Assembly (NCBI RefSeq): GCF_900055185.1
Contig: NZ_FIZX01000001.1
Location: forward strand, 372,001 to 436,000
Source: Grimontia celer
GTDB taxonomy: Bacteria; Pseudomonadota; Gammaproteobacteria; Enterobacterales; Vibrionaceae
Direction of reading: 5' to 3'
DNA: 64,000 bases
Part shown: positions 7,999-16,865 of the stretch, piece after piece
How the letters are laid out: each line of letters starts with the position of its first letter
How positions within the stretch are numbered: the first letter of the stretch is position 1
The notes under the pieces: model-generated
Told to the model about the DNA's origin: nothing
What the model saw: the letters and a program-made list of their open reading frames with translations, nothing else
The model's database searches: none
Program-made: the position numbers and the translations under genes

Positions 7999-9405
7999 CT
8001 ATTGCTCTAATAAGGTTTGAAGTAAGAAGGCATCATCAAAATGCCGTTCTCCAATAAAGGCGATCGCATGCTGGCCATACTGTCGCATCGCTCCGGGTGA
8101 ACGCACACCGAAAGGCCATAGGAACCAGCGTTCGCCCCGTAGGCTTTCATTCAAAATGCCATACTCATCAAAAGGCGTGTGATTGTTTCCCTGACTGTCA
8201 GAGAGTACTAGTGTTTCACCGAGTGCCGCTGCTTGGAGCTCGATATCCGGCGCGATGTTATCGATAACATGAACTGCGTTTATCATGTGCTCTTCGGCCG
8301 TCAGGCTGATTTCAAAACGGCCCTCGTCCGTGTTGGGGAATAGATAGTTTTGGATTGGTTTTTCATCATTACGCTCTAAAAACCGAAGTGTTGGACTCAA
8401 TGCATACACCATGTGATAACAGCCACACTGGTGAATGGAGTCCAGAATGAGCGGTTTGCCATCTTCCCCCAACGTAATACGGATGTTTACCGCATCAAAC
8501 TCTCCAGCATAGGGGTCTAAAGCACTTTTGGCGGTTCTTGCGGGAAACCACAGAGCATAGTTGAGTTGTGGCAACACTTTCCCATGAAAACGCGTATAGG
8601 TGACTGCGCGATAGAGCACAGGCTTTTGGGTATCGATAAATACCCGACTTTCAAAAGCCAGCGTACCGGGAATATCGTCCACTGATAAGGTCTCTACCAA
8701 GAAGAACGGTGAAAAGCGATCCAGTAGCGCTGCAGACTCAGAGTCAGTCAGCAAAGGCCAATTTAAGGATGAGTATTTGCTCGCTTCTGATAGCAATTTG
8801 GCAACTTCACGCTGTGCCATAGGTGAGGGGGCTTCACCATAACGGAAAGGTTGTGTCAGCGTTCTACCAAAATCCGTCTTTATGCGCTCCTGCTCCTCTT
8901 CAATCTGCCCTTCTGCGACAAGACTGGCGACTGGATAAACACCCAATATGCGCTTCCAATGCTCGTAAGCTGTCGGAACGGCAGGAGGGTTTTTCTCTAG
9001 CTCACTCCAGAATTTCGGATTTTCAATGCTCTCCTCCACCAGTTGCTTCTGACACTGCATCATCAGATTATTCTCTGCGGCGCTGGTGGGAACGAGTGTC
9101 AATGCCGTCTCCAACTGGACTTTTCCTTTCTGTGCGACGTAAGCGAGCCACTGCCCCTTCGCAGGCGCATCACTTAGCTCATTGACAAAGGAAGTACTGA
9201 AACGGTTAAAAGCCAGATGGGGAAAGCGGCCATCCTGATGGTAAGGCAGTTTGAAATCACGTTCATGCTCTACTTTCTTGTAATAAGCAGAGAGGCGGCT
9301 TTCGCACACCGCTTCATTTTGGCTGAAAAGGCTAGGTTGGTGAGGCGTAATACACCCGACTAACAATGTTGCCAATAGTAAGAAAAAGAACCGAGATCTC
9401 AGCAT
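7999..9405 (-). CDS. Lipoprotein of unknown function
   Basis: The 468-residue product starts with a lipoprotein signal peptide: a basic MLRSR, a hydrophobic core, and a lipobox LVGC with the acylated cysteine at residue 18. The residue after it is isoleucine, which does not signal inner-membrane retention, so an outer-membrane location is plausible. No domain is recognised. The mature part is mixed alpha/beta, with a stretch that could be enzyme-like near 250-300 (RAVTYTRFHGKVLPQLNYALWF) and a GCGCYHMVY-like cysteine pair (HQCGCYHMVY) near 325-335. The gene is monocistronic, converging with the SlyD-like gene and diverging from the acetyltransferase. Related lipoproteins are expected in other Vibrionaceae, but I cannot assign a role. 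Confidence 0.8.
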   Translation of the reverse strand: MLRSRFFFLLLATLLVGCITPHQPSLFSQNEAVCESRLSAYYKKVEHERDFKLPYHQDGRFPHLAFNRFSTSFVNELSDAPAKGQWLAYVAQKGKVQLETALTLVPTSAAENNLMMQCQKQLVEESIENPKFWSELEKNPPAVPTAYEHWKRILGVYPVASLVAEGQIEEEQERIKTDFGRTLTQPFRYGEAPSPMAQREVAKLLSEASKYSSLNWPLLTDSESAALLDRFSPFFLVETLSVDDIPGTLAFESRVFIDTQKPVLYRAVTYTRFHGKVLPQLNYALWFPARTAKSALDPYAGEFDAVNIRITLGEDGKPLILDSIHQCGCYHMVYALSPTLRFLERNDEKPIQNYLFPNTDEGRFEISLTAEEHMINAVHVIDNIAPDIELQAAALGETLVLSDSQGNNHTPFDEYGILNESLRGERWFLWPFGVRSPGAMRQYGQHAIAFIGERHFDDAFLLQTLLEQ

Positions 9406-9466
9406 TGTGCCCTATCTATAAGTTACTGTTCGGGGTGTATAACAGTGTCGGTACAAAGGATAATAA

Positions 9467-10048
9467 ATGAAAACCGAGAAGCAAAAAATGCTAAGTGGTG
9501 AGCTTTATCGCGCGAGTGATGAAGAGCTGGTGGCAGACAAAATGCGTTGTCGCGAAGCGATGCGTCGCTTTAACCAAAGTGTGCCGGAAAGTGATGAATG
9601 GAAAACCGCCAAGCGCGATTTGTTACCGAATGCGCCTGAGTCTGTGTATATCGAGCCGCCATTTTTCTGCGATTATGGTATTCATGTGACCTTCGGTGAG
9701 AACGTCTTCATGAACTTCAACTGTACTATTTTAGATGTCGCCCCTGTCACTATCGGTAATCGTGTGATGATGGCAAATAACGTACAGTTATTAACAGCAA
9801 CACATCCTTTGGATGTTCAGCGCCGTGTTTATGATTTGGTTGAGTACGGTTTGCCCATCACTATCGGTGACAATGCTTGGCTAGGTGGCGGTGTGATTGT
9901 GTTGCCAGGGGTAACGATTGGCAAGAACTGCGTCATTGGCGCGGGCAGTGTGGTGACAAAAGATATTCCAGACAACACGATTGCTGTCGGTAACCCGGCC
10001 AAAGTGGTGCGTGATCTGACTGCTGAAGAGATCGCCGAGCGAGGTTAA
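9467..10048 (+). CDS. maa: Maltose O-acetyltransferase-like sugar acetyltransferase
   Basis: The 193-residue protein has the N-terminal maltose/galactoside acetyltransferase helix region (KMLSGELYRASDEELVADKMRC) followed by left-handed beta-helix hexapeptide repeats (APVTIGNRVMMANNVQ, GDNAWLGGGVIVLPGVTIGKNCVIGAGSVV in pieces). The catalytic histidine is H113 in TATHPLD. It should transfer acetyl from acetyl-CoA to the 6-hydroxyl of a sugar, probably as detoxification or overflow modification; the true acceptor is not certain within the Maa/NodL/LacA group. The stop codon overlaps the 3' end of the convergent ykgJ-type gene by four bases. Confidence 0.9.
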   Translation: MKTEKQKMLSGELYRASDEELVADKMRCREAMRRFNQSVPESDEWKTAKRDLLPNAPESVYIEPPFFCDYGIHVTFGENVFMNFNCTILDVAPVTIGNRVMMANNVQLLTATHPLDVQRRVYDLVEYGLPITIGDNAWLGGGVIVLPGVTIGKNCVIGAGSVVTKDIPDNTIAVGNPAKVVRDLTAEEIAERG

Positions 10049-10308
10049 GTTAACGATTCCAACTCTGTGAGCACGTCAATCGCATATTGATTGGTGCTTC
10101 CACAAATATCCCGGTCAGCTTTGAATTGCCCACACACGGCAGGGCGCTCAGGCTGGCCGAAAATCTTACAAAGATTCTCTTCATTCAGTTGGATACAGCG
10201 AACTCCGGCAGGTTTGCCGTTTGGCATACCTGGAATAGGCGAAGAAATGCTCGGCGCGATGCAGCAAGCACCACAGCCTAAACGACAGCTTACAGCGGTA
10301 TCAGTCAT
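10045..10308 (-). CDS. YkgJ family cysteine cluster protein
   Basis: This small protein of 87 residues has eight cysteines, at 8, 12, 15, 16, 38, 47, 59 and 69, with the family opening CRLGCGACC and the later PAGVRCIQL and RPAVCGQF turns. The family is predicted to bind a metal, probably zinc or an iron-sulfur centre; its biochemical role is unknown. The gene is convergent with maa (four-base overlap) and divergent from ycgN, which is a longer member of the same cysteine-cluster superfamily. Confidence 0.88.
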   Translation of the reverse strand: MTDTAVSCRLGCGACCIAPSISSPIPGMPNGKPAGVRCIQLNEENLCKIFGQPERPAVCGQFKADRDICGSTNQYAIDVLTELESLT

Positions 10309-10525
10309 CTCTCAGCCTTAATGAACAGGTTATTTGGTTATAATCCAATCGTGGGCGCGCACAGTATCACTCACTCTGGGTAAACGCAAAGTGTTGATGG
10401 TAATCGCCCATAAGCCCTTGATTGACAGTCGCTGAACGCAAGGATTTCGGCTTGCGCTTGCAGTTTCTGCTCTGGGTGGTATAACGAGCGCCTTTATCAA
10501 GATTGACTGGCAGGAACGGGTAAGT

Positions 10526-10969
10526 ATGACAACGCCTTTCTGGGAACAAAAAACACTGACTGAAATGACTGACGCAGAGTGGGAATCGCTGTGCGACGGT
10601 TGCGGTAAGTGCTGTCTTCATAAACTGATCGATGAAGACACAGAGGAGTTGTACTACACCAACATCGCTTGCAGCCTGCTGGATGATAAAACTTGTTCGT
10701 GTAAAGACTACCCGAACCGCTTTAGCTATGATGAAGACTGCCTGAAGCTTTCCCGCGAGAAGATTGAAGAGTTCTATTGGCTGCCGGATACCTGTGCTTA
10801 CCGTTTGCTGGCAGAAGATAAACCACTTCCAGCCTGGCACCCACTCATTACCGGGTCAAAAGACGCCATGCATGCCGCGAACGAATCAGTACGCGAGAAA
10901 GTGGTCTATGAAATCGACGTGATTGACTGGGAAGACCACATCATCAATCATCCTAGCCGTCGAGGTTAA
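10526..10969 (+). CDS. ycgN: YcgN family cysteine cluster protein (UPF0260)
   Basis: The 147-residue protein matches E. coli YcgN across its length: [20 protein letters not shown] at the start, the cluster [19 protein letters not shown], then [18 protein letters not shown] and a [11 protein letters not shown] ending. It is a small cytoplasmic protein predicted to bind metal; function unknown. It sits 5 bases upstream of dusC and is probably co-transcribed with it. Confidence 0.93.
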   Translation: MTTPFWEQKTLTEMTDAEWESLCDGCGKCCLHKLIDEDTEELYYTNIACSLLDDKTCSCKDYPNRFSYDEDCLKLSREKIEEFYWLPDTCAYRLLAEDKPLPAWHPLITGSKDAMHAANESVREKVVYEIDVIDWEDHIINHPSRRG

Positions 10970-10974
10970 CTCCT

Positions 10975-11949
10975 GTGAAGTTGACCCTTGGACCAATGGA
11001 GGGTGTGCTTGACCCTCTGATGCGTCAAATGCTGACAGAGATTAATCCTTACGATCTCTGCGTGACCGAATTTGTCCGTGTCGTTGACGCGAAACTGCCT
11101 CCCCGCGTCTACTACAAGCTAAGTCCTGAGCTGGAAAACGGCGGTAAAACGTCTTCCGGCACCCCCGTGCGCGTGCAACTGTTAGGTCAGTCTCCGCAAT
11201 ACATGGGTGAAAACGCCGCACTGGTGGCGGAACTTGGTTCATCTGGTGTTGATATTAACTTTGGATGCCCATCCAAGACGGTCAACGGCAACAAAGGTGG
11301 CGCGGCTCTTCTGAAAGAGCCTGAGCTGATGTATCAGGTGGTGAAAGCAGTGCGTGATGCTGTGCCTTCCGATCAAGTCGTGAGTGCCAAAGTGCGTCTG
11401 GGTTTTGACGATGTTTCAGCCTATCGCGAAATCGCGGATGCGGTGCAATCTGGCGGCGCGAATGAAATTGTTGTTCATGGCCGCAGCAAGGCAGATGCTT
11501 ACAAGGCGGGGACTATTCGCTGGGATTTGATTGGCGATTTGGCAAAGAACTTGTCGATTCCAGTGATTGCCAATGGTGATATTTGGTGTCGAGATGACGC
11601 GCTAAAATGTGCGGAAGTGTCGGGTTGTGAAACCTTAATGGTTTGCCGTGGTGCGCTGAATATGCCAAACCTCGCGGCTCATGTTAAAACCGGTACCGCA
11701 CCGATGTCTTGGCATCAAGTTTTGAACCTTTTAGTGCGCTATTCAGAATTTGAAATCCGTGGTGATAAGGGGATGTACTACCCGAACCGCGTAAAACAAT
11801 GGTTCCGTTATCTGCAGGCGGAGTACCCAGAGGCGAAAGAGCTGTTTGTGCGCATTCGCCAGCTTAAAGACAAACAACAAATTCTGGGTGAAATCATCAA
11901 TACGCTTAACAATGTCGAGCGTCAGACTCCTGTTGAGAGCTTTGCTTAG
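10975..11949 (+). CDS. dusC: tRNA-dihydrouridine(16) synthase DusC
   Basis: The 324-residue protein is an FMN-dependent TIM-barrel flavoenzyme that reduces U16 in the tRNA D-loop. Visible features are the N-terminal GPMEGVLDPLMRQML, the catalytic cysteine C98 in DINFGCPSKTVNGNKGGAALL, the phosphate-binding VIANGDIW, and the C-terminal tRNA-binding helical domain with KQWFRYLQ. The MEGVLD and short helical domain favour the DusC rather than the DusA/DusB subgroup. The start is GTG, five bases after ycgN, indicating an operon. A UUCG-loop terminator follows. Confidence 0.93.
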   Translation: MKLTLGPMEGVLDPLMRQMLTEINPYDLCVTEFVRVVDAKLPPRVYYKLSPELENGGKTSSGTPVRVQLLGQSPQYMGENAALVAELGSSGVDINFGCPSKTVNGNKGGAALLKEPELMYQVVKAVRDAVPSDQVVSAKVRLGFDDVSAYREIADAVQSGGANEIVVHGRSKADAYKAGTIRWDLIGDLAKNLSIPVIANGDIWCRDDALKCAEVSGCETLMVCRGALNMPNLAAHVKTGTAPMSWHQVLNLLVRYSEFEIRGDKGMYYPNRVKQWFRYLQAEYPEAKELFVRIRQLKDKQQILGEIINTLNNVERQTPVESFA

Positions 11950-11974
11950 GCAAAAATCGATTTCAAAAAACATT

Positions 11975-11999
11975 AAGGCAGACTTCGGTCTGCCTTTTC
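11975..11999. terminator. Bidirectional terminator with TTCG tetraloop
   Basis: A 9-bp stem (AAGGCAGAC / GTCTGCCTT) closes a TTCG loop, with a T tail on + and an A run before it, serving dusC and the converging oxidoreductase gene. Confidence 0.9.
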
Positions 12000-12023
12000 T
12001 CTTTGGATTCTCTGTTCCGAAAT

Positions 12024-12698
12024 CTAGTACTGATTCAACACCCGGCCCGGCAAAATACGGTAATCGATACGTCCAGGCCAGTTCTGTTCGGACAGCGCTG
12101 ATATCATGGCTCGTGCAACACGCACCGCTTCTACAGGCTCAAAATCTGCCAGAGGGCCAGCAAGAAATGGGTTCAGCAGCGGCATGATTCGCTGCAGGAA
12201 TTGCTCATCCTTTCTTGGCTCTTCACGCTCGCCAACTAACGGGCCGGGACGTGCCACTAAAAGGCGTTCATACCCCATCTCTGAAAGTGCACGCTCCATT
12301 TTACCTTTGCAGCGCAGGTAATGGGATGGTGACCAAGGGTGAGCCAACAAACTGGAAACTACAGCCAGATGTTTCACACCGACCACTGCCATCATACGCG
12401 CTACTTTGACCACAAGGTGGTAATCCACCTCTTCTAGTGCCGCTTTCGAGCCTGCCTGCTTCTTGGTTGTACCTAAAGAAATATACCCTTGAAGTGGCAC
12501 TGGCCACTGAGGTTGCCAGTGAGTAACTGAAAGGTCAGGACTTTGATGGACAATGATTTTTTCAGACACCACAGCAACGGGACGTCGCGTTACAACGTGG
12601 ATATGGGAGACATCGGGGTCCCCCAGTAATTGATGTAATAACTCGTCACCTACCAAGCCGGTCGCACCGGCGATAATGACACTTCGAGACGATGGCAC
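12024..12698 (-). CDS. NAD(P)-binding Rossmann-fold protein (HTATIP2/YbjT-like atypical SDR)
   Basis: The 224-residue protein starts at GTG with a dinucleotide-binding motif GATGLVGDELL at 11-21, followed by an HVVTRRP strand that would select NADP by its arginines. A YLRCKGKMERAL stretch near 128-139 replaces the classical YxxxK site, and RLLVARPGPLVGERE is typical of NAD(P)-binding nucleoside-sugar epimerase relatives. It is therefore an atypical short-chain dehydrogenase of the HTATIP2 type, cytoplasmic, substrate unknown. It is monocistronic and divergent from the yecA-like gene. Confidence 0.82.
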   Translation of the reverse strand: MPSSRSVIIAGATGLVGDELLHQLLGDPDVSHIHVVTRRPVAVVSEKIIVHQSPDLSVTHWQPQWPVPLQGYISLGTTKKQAGSKAALEEVDYHLVVKVARMMAVVGVKHLAVVSSLLAHPWSPSHYLRCKGKMERALSEMGYERLLVARPGPLVGEREEPRKDEQFLQRIMPLLNPFLAGPLADFEPVEAVRVARAMISALSEQNWPGRIDYRILPGRVLNQY

Positions 12699-12900
12699 TG
12701 ACAGAAAGTCCTCTTAAATCAATTGCGGCTAGACTACCACGGTTTGAGCAAAATGATTCAACGCCTTAGACCAATTATTCGATTTGTCGCGTAGTTCTGC
12801 CGTCTAAAAAATGACCTTGTTTTCATAAGGAGAAGTCGAAAATCAGCGGTGACGGGCGTTTTGGGTTATGATCCGTTTTTTACATCATTAGAGAACCACA

Positions 12901-13545
12901 ATGACGTCGATGGTCGAATTACAAAGTGGCTGGGAAGGTATGCCAGCCACTTTTATTGAAGGTGCGCTTTTGGCTGCGAACCTGTCTCCAGCACCTCTGG
13001 ATCCTGAAAATAGCTGGATGCCTGTTTTGCTTACTGGCGGCATGGACGAAGACGATGTGGAGCCAATGACCTCTGAGCAGAAAAAGGCGGTGATGCTGCG
13101 ATTTGAGCAGCAGTATGTGGCGCTGATGAAGCACACTTACGAACTGCCTGCAGAGTTGTCACTCGACGCATCACGTAATGAAAACCATCAGGCTTTTGCC
13201 GAGGGTTTTCTCGCGGTTTGGCCGCATATTGAACCAGCTTGGCAGGAAATCAAAGTGTCTGATGGTAGCCGACGCATGCTTTCGGCACTGATGACCACCA
13301 TGCTGTTCTTGCATGACGAACAAGGCACACTGGATCAGATGAAAGAAGCAGGGCTGGCAGCATTGCCATCACCGGAAAAGTACTACCAGCAACTGCCTTT
13401 GATGATTAACGAAGTGGCACTTGCTGCCGATGAGGTGCAGCAAGGTTCTGGTGCTCGTGCGGTGAACCCTTATAAGTCGGTTGGTCGTAACGATCCTTGT
13501 CCTTGCGGCAGCGGAAAGAAATTCAAAAAGTGCTGTAGTAAGTGA
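12901..13545 (+). CDS. YecA/UPF0149 family protein with C-terminal SEC-C zinc motif
   Basis: The 214-residue protein contains a UPF0149 (YgfB-like) helical domain at about 15-170 with the EGFLAVWPHIEPAW core, and ends in a SEC-C metal-binding motif, GRNDPCPCGSGKKFKKCC, at about 194-211. The same zinc motif is found at the end of SecA, where it contacts SecB and the ribosome; E. coli YecA has this layout and has been linked to ribosomes. The ORF overlaps the following Nudix gene by four bases (ATGA), which implies translational coupling. Confidence 0.88.
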   Translation: MTSMVELQSGWEGMPATFIEGALLAANLSPAPLDPENSWMPVLLTGGMDEDDVEPMTSEQKKAVMLRFEQQYVALMKHTYELPAELSLDASRNENHQAFAEGFLAVWPHIEPAWQEIKVSDGSRRMLSALMTTMLFLHDEQGTLDQMKEAGLAALPSPEKYYQQLPLMINEVALAADEVQQGSGARAVNPYKSVGRNDPCPCGSGKKFKKCCSK

Positions 13546-13931
13546 TGATGAGCGCTCCGATATTGGTCGTCGCTGGTGTGCTCACTGACGGAGATAAGAT
13601 TCTAATTACCCAGCGCTTTGATAATGAAGGCGGCCTCTGGGAGTTTCCCGGTGGCAAAGTGGAACAGGGCGAAAGTGAACCTGGCGCCTTGGTCAGAGAG
13701 CTTTGGGAAGAGTTGGGTATAAAAGTGAAGGTTGGAGAGTATCTGACCGAAACGCTTCACCACTACCCAGCCAAATCGATTCTATTGAAAAGCTATCGAT
13801 GCGAGCTGGTTGAAGGCGATATTGCGTTACATTGCCACCAGGCAAAGGCTTGGATAACCCCATCAGAGTCGGATGCTTATACCTTCAGCGATGCCGACAA
13901 ACCTTTGGTTGAATTGCTGAAAAATAAATAA
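13542..13931 (+). CDS. Nudix (d)NTP pyrophosphohydrolase, MutT/NudG-like
   Basis: The 129-residue protein has a complete Nudix box: GGKVEQGESEPGALVREL, then WEELG, matching Gx5Ex7REUxEExGU, at about 39-62. Its size and the LWEFPGGKVE strand match MutT (8-oxo-dGTP) and NudG (CTP and oxidised pyrimidine/purine nucleotides) of the same clade. It should cleanse the nucleotide pool by releasing pyrophosphate. It overlaps yecA-like by four bases. Two in-frame ATG codons, at 13542 and 13545, are possible starts. Confidence 0.88.
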   Translation: MMMSAPILVVAGVLTDGDKILITQRFDNEGGLWEFPGGKVEQGESEPGALVRELWEELGIKVKVGEYLTETLHHYPAKSILLKSYRCELVEGDIALHCHQAKAWITPSESDAYTFSDADKPLVELLKNK

Positions 13932-13935
13932 CAAA

Positions 13936-13960
13936 AATCCCAGCCTTGGCTGGGATTCTT
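13936..13960. terminator. Bidirectional terminator between Nudix gene and dsbB
   Basis: A 9-bp stem (AATCCCAGC / GCTGGGATT) with loop CTTG lies between the converging genes; A-rich before and T-rich after. Confidence 0.85.
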
Positions 13961-13988
13961 TATGATCCTATCGACGCAATGGCGTCAA

Positions 13989-14525
13989 CTAGAAAAGGCG
14001 GCGCTCGCGCTTACCGAACAGCTGAGACAACACAACAACCGCCAACACAACCAGCATGGCTGCGAAAATCACGACAAGCCATTGAGGCATAGACAGTGTC
14101 AGGAATTGCCAAACAATCTTGCTGCAATCGCCGCTTGCTTCAAACATCCAAGGAACCCACTGGTTCAACGGTGCCCAAGAAGGGAAAGAAACAAAGATAT
14201 CGCAGGTCGCACCAAACAGATCGTTTGGATCCGGGAACTGGTAGCCGACATGCTCAATGGAAAGTTTAAGACCCCAACCTGCCGCAACACCCCAGGCAAT
14301 CAGTCCTGACCAACGTACCAGTGGGTTCTTCGGAGCAATCATACCGATGAGACCAGCACCAACCACACCCAACATGGCGACACGCTCATAGATACACATG
14401 ACACAAGGCGCCAAGTCCATCACGTGTTGGAAAAACAGCGCGCAGCCTTCGAGGATTAAACCCGACAGCATCAGCAAAAACCAAGCGCCACGCCCACGGG
14501 ATATTTCGTTGAAATACGACAACAT
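13989..14525 (-). CDS. dsbB: Disulfide bond formation protein DsbB
   Basis: This inner-membrane quinone reductase of 178 residues re-oxidises periplasmic DsbA. The four catalytic cysteines are present as C41-V-M-C44 in APCVMCIYER and C108/C134 in the second periplasmic loop, with the four expected membrane segments and the QHVMDLAP quinone-binding neighbourhood. The ATG at 14525 was chosen over an upstream TTG because MLSYFNEISRGRGAW aligns with the E. coli start. It follows nhaB on the same strand after a weak terminator, the standard Vibrio order fadR//nhaB-dsbB. Confidence 0.95.
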   Translation of the reverse strand: MLSYFNEISRGRGAWFLLMLSGLILEGCALFFQHVMDLAPCVMCIYERVAMLGVVGAGLIGMIAPKNPLVRWSGLIAWGVAAGWGLKLSIEHVGYQFPDPNDLFGATCDIFVSFPSWAPLNQWVPWMFEASGDCSKIVWQFLTLSMPQWLVVIFAAMLVVLAVVVLSQLFGKRERRLF

Positions 14526-14550
14526 AAAATACGAATCCGTTGTAAAAGAC

Positions 14551-14575
14551 AAAGCCCCACCGAAGGCGGGACTTT
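14551..14575 (-). terminator. Probable terminator after nhaB
   Basis: On the minus strand an 11-bp stem with two G-U pairs and a short TTC loop is followed by GTCTTTT. It would reduce nhaB read-through into dsbB. Confidence 0.65.
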
Positions 14576-14610
14576 GTTATTCAAAGATGTAACAGGTTGA
14601 AAAGCAACCT

Positions 14611-16197
14611 TTAGTGACCAGTACTCACTGCACCAGCCGCTTCAACGGTGCCAAGTGTGATCCAACCCGCTTCATAGAACCATTCCGTCATTGGAAGCAG
14701 CAGCAATTCGATACCTGCGAGACCTACCAAGCCCATCACGACGGTGTATGGCAGTGCCATGTAAACCATCTTCCCGTACGACAAGCGCAGGAGCGGAGCC
14801 AGCGTTGATGTCAGCAGGAACAGGAACGCCGCCTGACCGTTTGGTGTTGCCACCGACGGAAGGTTGGTACCGGTATTGATTGCGACAGCGAGAAGCTCGA
14901 ATTGTTCACGAGTAATGATGCCGTCCATCAGTGCCGCTTTTACTTCGTTGATGTAAACCGTACCAACGAATACGTTATCTGACACCATGGAGAGCAAACC
15001 GTTCGCTATGTAGAACATGGTGAGCTGTGCACCACCTTCCAGTTGCAGAACGGCACTGATGACAGGAGTAAACAGGCCTTGGTCGACGATAACAGCAACC
15101 ACTGAGAAGAAAACCGCCAACAGTGCAGTAAACGGCAGAGCCTCTTCGAAAGCTTTACCAATATGGTGCTCGTCAATAACGCCAGTGAAAGAGGTCGCCA
15201 GAATGATAACGCTCAAGCCAATCAAGCCAACCGCAGCCAGGTGCATTGCCAGCGCAATCACCAGCCAAACTGCAATGATTGCCTGAACAACAAGCTTTGC
15301 CACATCGTAGTTAGTGCGCTTAGCACGTTCAGCGTTGTTAAACTCAACCAGGATTTGGCGAACGTTTTCAGGCAGTTTTGCACCGTAATCAAACAGGCCA
15401 AACTTTTCGACAAATGCACAGGTCGCCAAGCCACAGAACAGAACCGGCAAGGTAACAGGCAACATTCGAACAATGAACTCACCAAATTGCCAACCTGCTT
15501 TCTCAGCGATGATCAGGTTTTGAGGCTCACCAACCATGGTCATTACACCACCCAGTGCGGTACCGACACCAGCATGCATCAGCAAGCTGCGCAGGAAAGC
15601 ACGGTAGTTCTCAAGGTCATCACGGCTTAGGTCATCGCGAACAGACTCGTCTGAGGTATGGTCATGGTTGGATTGGAAGTCTTTACCTGAAGCAACACGG
15701 TGGTAGATGGAGTAGAAACCAACAGCCACACTGATCACCACGGCAATCACTGTCAGCGCATCAAGGAATGCAGAAAGTAATGCGGCTGCAGAACAGAAAG
15801 CCAGAGATAACAGTGTTTTCGACTGAATACCGAGCAGGATTTTGGTAAAGATGAACAGCAGTAGCTGCTTCATGAAGTAGATACCCGCCACCATAAAGAT
15901 CAGGAGCAGTAGTACTTCGAAGTTGGCAACCAGTTCGTGCTTGACGGTTGCCGGGCTCGTCATGCCGATGGCAACTGCTTCAATAGCCAGCAAGCCGCCT
16001 GGCTGGAGTGGGTAACATTTAAGCGCCATCGCCAGAGTGAAAATAAATTCCACTACAAGCAACCAACCCGCGATAAACGGATCGATAGCGAAAACAATTG
16101 GGTTGATAATCAAGAACGCAATAATCGCCGCTTTGTACCAGTCGGGCGCCTTACCGAGAAAGTTCTTGATGAAAGCATTCCTTAGCGTAATGGCCAT
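14611..16197 (-). CDS. nhaB: Na+/H+ antiporter NhaB
   Basis: This 528-residue inner-membrane antiporter exports Na+ in exchange for H+. About 12 hydrophobic segments are seen, and the N-terminus [20 protein letters not shown] and the [20 protein letters not shown]-type segment near residue 440 are characteristic of NhaB. The start at 16197 was chosen because it aligns with Vibrio and E. coli NhaB; an upstream in-frame start would add 29 residues without homology. It lies divergently to fadR across a 668-base gap, as in other vibrios, and supports a salt-adapted lifestyle together with the two NhaC-type antiporters in the window. Confidence 0.95.
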   Translation of the reverse strand: MAITLRNAFIKNFLGKAPDWYKAAIIAFLIINPIVFAIDPFIAGWLLVVEFIFTLAMALKCYPLQPGGLLAIEAVAIGMTSPATVKHELVANFEVLLLLIFMVAGIYFMKQLLLFIFTKILLGIQSKTLLSLAFCSAAALLSAFLDALTVIAVVISVAVGFYSIYHRVASGKDFQSNHDHTSDESVRDDLSRDDLENYRAFLRSLLMHAGVGTALGGVMTMVGEPQNLIIAEKAGWQFGEFIVRMLPVTLPVLFCGLATCAFVEKFGLFDYGAKLPENVRQILVEFNNAERAKRTNYDVAKLVVQAIIAVWLVIALAMHLAAVGLIGLSVIILATSFTGVIDEHHIGKAFEEALPFTALLAVFFSVVAVIVDQGLFTPVISAVLQLEGGAQLTMFYIANGLLSMVSDNVFVGTVYINEVKAALMDGIITREQFELLAVAINTGTNLPSVATPNGQAAFLFLLTSTLAPLLRLSYGKMVYMALPYTVVMGLVGLAGIELLLLPMTEWFYEAGWITLGTVEAAGAVSTGH

Positions 16198-16865
16198 GTT
16201 TATGTCTCTGTTTCTTATATAAGCAAGTATCTTTGGAGGCTTGAAATGAAGATGTAAACGCTCTGTTGCGAAAGGGGGCGGCAAAATTACATAATTTCAA
16301 ATTTTGTTGAAATGACTGGAATCTGACCCTTAAACGCCGATAAATCGACGAAAAGCACCGCTGAAACCTATCGCATAGGCAAACTCGGAGCACACAATAC
16401 AGCGACTTTTCAAACAGTCAACAATCCTTTGCATGTTAATTAAATTACTGGAGTATGTTACGAAAAAACGCGACTCCAACCCTGGAGTTTTGAAATATCC
16501 TGTAACATTTGGGCGCCGTTATTCTATGCATGGGACTGGTTGTATACAGTGATGGTGATCAAGGATAACGCGCAGCAGAAAACAATCGTCTTTCTTTTCA
16601 TCAATGCCGTGTGTGAAGAGTTGGAAAAATTGGTAGCTGGTCAGTTTTTGTGGTTTAAAACGCACATAAAAGTGCATGTTGTGGTTATGAAACCAGATAA
16701 GGCCGCTGTTCAAGTTAGATGAAAATTTAATTAACTGTGATGTACGCCCGTCAAATCGCGGTCAAATGGGCGCAAACGATACCCTTGATAGGTTTCTAGG
16801 TTGTGATGATAAGTGGTATGATGAGTTATTAATCAAGATAAGAAGCAACTTGGAAACAACACTAA
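16198..16865. other. Divergent nhaB / fadR intergenic region
   Basis: These 668 bases hold no gene I can support; short overlapping ORFs at 16519-16722 on both strands lack ribosome binding sites. Three copies of a CTGGAGT/ACTCCA hexamer occur at 16448-16454, 16473-16478 and 16483-16488, the last two as an inverted repeat with loop ACCC. A poor FadR-like sequence, TGGTATGATGA, occurs at 16814-16824. Promoters for both genes must lie here, but none is clear. Confidence 0.5.

Noticed and set aside
16519-16722. Overlapping small ORFs on both strands between nhaB and fadR
   Set aside because: Neither has a ribosome binding site or a recognisable family, and one needs a TTG start; coding cannot be supported.
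16814-16824. FadR-like site TGGTATGATGA before fadR (possible autoregulation)
   Set aside because: Only 8 of 11 core positions match and the second half-site is poor, in contrast to the exact site before fadH.
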